DNA of 64,000 bases from Ilumatobacteraceae bacterium (GTDB taxonomy: Bacteria > Actinomycetota > Acidimicrobiia > Acidimicrobiales > Ilumatobacteraceae): the NCBI GenBank assembly GCA_033344875.1, contig JAWPMO010000001.1, positions 3,621,595 through 3,685,594 of the forward strand. The letters are read 5' to 3'. Under the pieces are notes generated by a model. It did not search any database and was not told where the DNA came from. It saw only the letters and a list, made by a program, of their open reading frames with translations. Both the position numbers and the translations under genes were made by a program. Below are positions 61,230 to 64,000 of this stretch, piece after piece; within the stretch, counting starts at the first letter, position 1; each line of letters opens with the position of its first letter.

Positions 61230-62192
61230 ATGACCAGCGAACCGTCCGTCGACCCGTCGAGCGCTCCGCCGAGCGTCGGGTTCTTCGGACCGTTCGGGAC
61301 GTTCACCGAGCAGGCGCTCCGCACCCAGGTCGACCTCGTCCGAGGTGAGGTCACGGCGTTCCGCACGGTGCCCGACGTCCTCGACGCCGTCACGGCCGGC
61401 GAGATCGATCTCGGCTTCGTGCCGATCGAGAACTCGACCGAGGGCATGGTCAACTTCACGCTCGACGCGCTCGCGTTCGACCATGAACTGATCATCGTCC
61501 GCGAGGTCGTGCTCGACATCCACATGTGTCTCGCGGCACGACCGGGGACCCGCCTCGACGAGGTGACCGAGGTGCTGTCGATCCCGGTCGCGACGGCGCA
61601 GTGTCACCGGTTCCTCCGAGAGCACCTGCCGACCGCGGAGATCCGGACCGCGGTGTCGACCGCCGGCGCGGCCCAGGCGGTGAGCGACGACGAGACGCCA
61701 GGTCTCGCCGCGATCGCTCCGCAGGTGGCCGCGCAGCGGTACGGACTCGATGTACTGGCCGACAACATCGAAGACCACGAGGCCAATCAGACCCGCTTCG
61801 TGGTGGTGGCGCGGAGCGGCGTGCCGGCACCGACCGGGCACGACCGCACGGCGCTCGTGGTCTACCAGCGTGCCGACGAGCCGGGCAGTCTGATCTCGAT
61901 CCTGCAGGAGTTCGCAGCCCGACGCCTGAACCTGTCGAACCTGATCTCGCGACCGACCAAATCGGGTGGGCTCGGCGACTACTGCTTCATCGTGTTCGCC
62001 GAGGGTCACGTCGCCGACGATCTGATGGCCGACACGATGCGGGCGCTGCACGCCAAGCAGGGAGCGGTGAAGTTCTTCGGGTCGTGGCCACGGGCCGATG
62101 AGCGAGCCCTCGACGCACGGGAGCACGCCGACGAACGCTGGCGTGCGGCCGACGACTGGGTCGGCGAGATCCGCCGCGGCGTCGGCACCTGA
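61230..62192 (+). CDS. pheA: Prephenate dehydratase
   Basis: A 320-residue enzyme of phenylalanine biosynthesis (prephenate to phenylpyruvate). Catalytic domain: FFGPFGTFTEQAL, VPIENSTEGMVNFTLDAL, and the TRF motif in NQTRFVVVAR. The C-terminal ACT domain begins at TALVVYQRADEPGSLISILQEF and includes NLISRPTKSG (Phe feedback site). TAGCCT (61216-61221) lies 8 nt before ATG 61230, so probably leaderless. Divergent from larB. Confidence 0.95.
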   Translation: MTSEPSVDPSSAPPSVGFFGPFGTFTEQALRTQVDLVRGEVTAFRTVPDVLDAVTAGEIDLGFVPIENSTEGMVNFTLDALAFDHELIIVREVVLDIHMCLAARPGTRLDEVTEVLSIPVATAQCHRFLREHLPTAEIRTAVSTAGAAQAVSDDETPGLAAIAPQVAAQRYGLDVLADNIEDHEANQTRFVVVARSGVPAPTGHDRTALVVYQRADEPGSLISILQEFAARRLNLSNLISRPTKSGGLGDYCFIVFAEGHVADDLMADTMRALHAKQGAVKFFGSWPRADERALDAREHADERWRAADDWVGEIRRGVGT

Positions 62193-62195
62193 ACG

Positions 62196-64000
62196 CTACG
62201 AGGTGACGCCGATCGGGTCGGGCACCGGACCGATTAGGTCGGGTGCCGGACACGGGTCGGGTATGGGGGCGCCGACGGTCCACGGGCGCGGGCACGGCCG
62301 GTGTTCGAGCGCGGCGATCCAGCGGGCCACGTAGTCGGTGATCGCGTAGGCGCCCGCTCGCGTGACGTGCGTGCCGTCGTGGAACCAGTCCTGCCGACCG
62401 TCGCTGTACTCGAACCAGTCCGCGAGGACCACGTCGGTGTACTGGGGCAGCGTCGTCAGTCGACGGAGGTCGACGTTGTTCTCCTGGTAGGCCCGCCGCG
62501 CCGTGTCGCGCCGCACGGTCTCGTTCTGGGTGAACCAGACGATCGTGTGTGCGCCCTTCGCTCTGGCGCCGTCGACGACCGCGTCGAACTCGCGCGGGAA
62601 GTCGCTGAACCAGTCGTTGTACCCGGCCTTGACCACGACGATGTCGAGCGTGCCGGGCGTCCCGAGGATCGCCTCGACCGCGGTGTTCGGCGTGCGGTAG
62701 GTGACGTTGCTGAAGCACGACGGTCGGAGGAGACGCCGGCACGATTCGGCGTCGATGACCGAGTCGAAACCGCGCAGGGCAGCCCACGAGTCGGTGTAGA
62801 CGTCGATTCCGGCGAGCGTCGAGTCGCCGACGAGCATCACCCGCGACCGGGTCGGCGTGTTGGGCGGTGGCGGAGTGGTCGCCGCGACGGAGGCCCCGGC
62901 GAACCAACCGGCCAGGTCGACGACGAGGTCGGTGCCGGCCAGCGACCAGTACGCGAGTCCGCGGTCGCCGACACGGGTGATGGCGGTGTTGGCGATCGTG
63001 TGGTTCCAGAAGGCCGGATTGACCGCTGACGTCGCCGGCCGTGGGGCGCCGGCGGGGTATGCGGTGACGAAGCCGGCGCGGTCGGCGTCGGTGACGGTGA
63101 CGTTCGTGACGACCGAGGCAGCGGCCCCTCCGGGGACGTGTGCGTCGATCGGGAGCTCGATCGCACCTCCGGGGTGTAGCCGCGGGCGGTCGATGCGTGT
63201 GTCGAGCAGCCGTGTCGGGCTCAACGGATGGAAGAGCCCGTCGGTCGTGTCGGCGGCCGTGGGCCCCGTGAACCAACCGGTCAGGTCGACGATGACGTGA
63301 CCGCCGGTCAACGACCGGATCGTCAAGCCGGCCGGCGACACGGGAGCGATCAGCGATGCCGCCGTGGCCTGGCCGCTGCCGTCGAGGTTCATGAACGACG
63401 TGGTCCGCACGGGTGTACCGGCCGGCCGGACCGACAGGTAGCCGGGAGCCGGGTCGCCGACACTCGTCACGTTGACGGCCAGCGCGGTGGCGTCGGGATC
63501 GACCCCCGCCGGGAGCGGAATCGTGAGGTCGCCGTTCCGGCCGAGCGGCTTGGCGCCACCGGCGGGGGTGCGGGTGTCGACGAGCCGTCGCGTGGTGACC
63601 GAGACCAACCGCCCCGACCGCGACGACTCGGCTCGAACGAACACCCCCGACACGTCGACGACGAGTTCGCCGGGCACCAACTGGAACAGCTCGATCGCTC
63701 CGTCGTCGCCGACCGGGACGATCGTCGAATTCGACGTGACGCGATCGGTCCGCGTGTTCAGCGTCGACGCGAGCGGGCGGTCGGCTCCGCCCGGGTAGGC
63801 GGTGACGAACGCCGGTGTCGAGGTCGGGAGCGCGGTCACGGTGACGGCGACGGCCGTCGCGTCGGGTGCGATTCCCGGACGGCCCACGATGTCGACCCGG
63901 AGTGTCGAGGCGTCGAGGCGGGTGCAGCCGCATGCTCGCTCGCGGGTGTCAGCGAGTCGAAGCGGACCCACAGGCGCGTATGCGGTCGCCGCCGACGTCG
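62196..64000 (-). CDS. Exported SGNH-hydrolase protein with N-terminal repeat domains (5' end beyond window)
   Basis: At least 600 residues, open to the window edge. The N-terminal part contains two to three actinobacterial repeat domains of about 130 residues, marked by LxDTR (LADTRERA, LVDTRTPA, LLDTRIDR) and ATAVAVTVT/VVxDxxGxF strands (LVVDVSGVF, VIVDLTGWF, LVVDLAGWF). The C-terminal part is an SGNH/GDSL esterase: VMLVGDSTLAGID (block I Ser), GYNDWFSDF (block III Gly-x-Asn) and DGTHVTRAGA (block V Asp and His). Probably a secreted or wall-bound deacylase/esterase. The stop is 3 bp from the convergent pheA stop. Confidence 0.8.
   Translation of the reverse strand, partial: TSAATAYAPVGPLRLADTRERACGCTRLDASTLRVDIVGRPGIAPDATAVAVTVTALPTSTPAFVTAYPGGADRPLASTLNTRTDRVTSNSTIVPVGDDGAIELFQLVPGELVVDVSGVFVRAESSRSGRLVSVTTRRLVDTRTPAGGAKPLGRNGDLTIPLPAGVDPDATALAVNVTSVGDPAPGYLSVRPAGTPVRTTSFMNLDGSGQATAASLIAPVSPAGLTIRSLTGGHVIVDLTGWFTGPTAADTTDGLFHPLSPTRLLDTRIDRPRLHPGGAIELPIDAHVPGGAAASVVTNVTVTDADRAGFVTAYPAGAPRPATSAVNPAFWNHTIANTAITRVGDRGLAYWSLAGTDLVVDLAGWFAGASVAATTPPPPNTPTRSRVMLVGDSTLAGIDVYTDSWAALRGFDSVIDAESCRRLLRPSCFSNVTYRTPNTAVEAILGTPGTLDIVVVKAGYNDWFSDFPREFDAVVDGARAKGAHTIVWFTQNETVRRDTARRAYQENNVDLRRLTTLPQYTDVVLADWFEYSDGRQDWFHDGTHVTRAGAYAITDYVARWIAALEHRPCPRPWTVGAPIPDPCPAPDLIGPVPDPIGVTS

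Overview
The window is high-GC, gene-dense DNA from an actinobacterium, most plausibly a marine Acidimicrobiia (Ilumatobacter-like). The support is a dnaK-grpE-dnaJ-hspR operon with HAIR operators, a membrane Fe-S reductase resembling mycobacterial Rv0338c, an MT0933-type small protein, an actinobacterial-type Dcd, frequent GTG/TTG starts and many apparently leaderless genes. The taxon is an inference from gene content; no rRNA or marker phylogeny is available here.

Layout. 1-4667: the right end of an integrative element. It carries an N-terminal piece of an N12-class DNA methylase, a truncated IS110-type transposase, an excisionase-like protein and a tyrosine integrase facing the 3' end of tRNA-Gly(CCC), the likely attachment site. 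4857-8578: housekeeping and accessory genes (YihY, TrmO-like, PaiB-like, Dcd, and a frameshifted TetR regulator). 8648-14081: a sugar ABC importer operon (lipoprotein, two enlarged permeases, no ATPase) ending in a phytanoyl-CoA-dioxygenase-like gene, with a 22-bp palindromic operator in front. 14153-19605: purU, a three-gene operon (Cgl0159-family aldolase-like protein, a divergent PanB-like protein, a second Fe(II)/2-oxoglutarate oxygenase), a P1 peptidase and a VOC protein.

19609-38447: a LacI-type regulator divergent from a run of 15 same-strand genes that encodes import and breakdown of myo-inositol and related polyols: iolE, an RbsB/RbsC/RbsA-like ABC system, iolC, a Gfo/Idh oxidoreductase, iolD, an SDR, a desaturase-Rieske fusion, iolG, an epimerase-like protein, iolB, a class-I-type aldolase, xylA and xylB. 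Identical 8-bp operator cores (GAGCGCTC) lie before iolE and before the Cgl0159-family operon, tying the two together. The set covers inositol to DKGP and its cleavage; the methylmalonate-semialdehyde dehydrogenase (iolA) is not in the window.

38462-46268: Fe-S reductase, a CNMP-domain protein, gpmI, a small MT0933-like protein, GNAT, cytidine deaminase, a broken SDR and a DUF6174-like lipoprotein. 46334-50577: heat-shock operon. 50682-57674: a 1584-residue secreted Ig-like repeat protein with a poly-Thr tail, an MBL-Rieske protein and a DUF2510 protein. 57870-62192: a DsbB/TlpA-like thiol pair, larC-larB and pheA. 62196-64000: an SGNH-hydrolase exported protein running off the window end.

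The most interesting material is the inositol regulon and its four unusual oxygenase/C1-type partners, the recurrent hairpins between binding-protein and permease genes, the expanded permeases, and a consistent leaderless-promoter signature.
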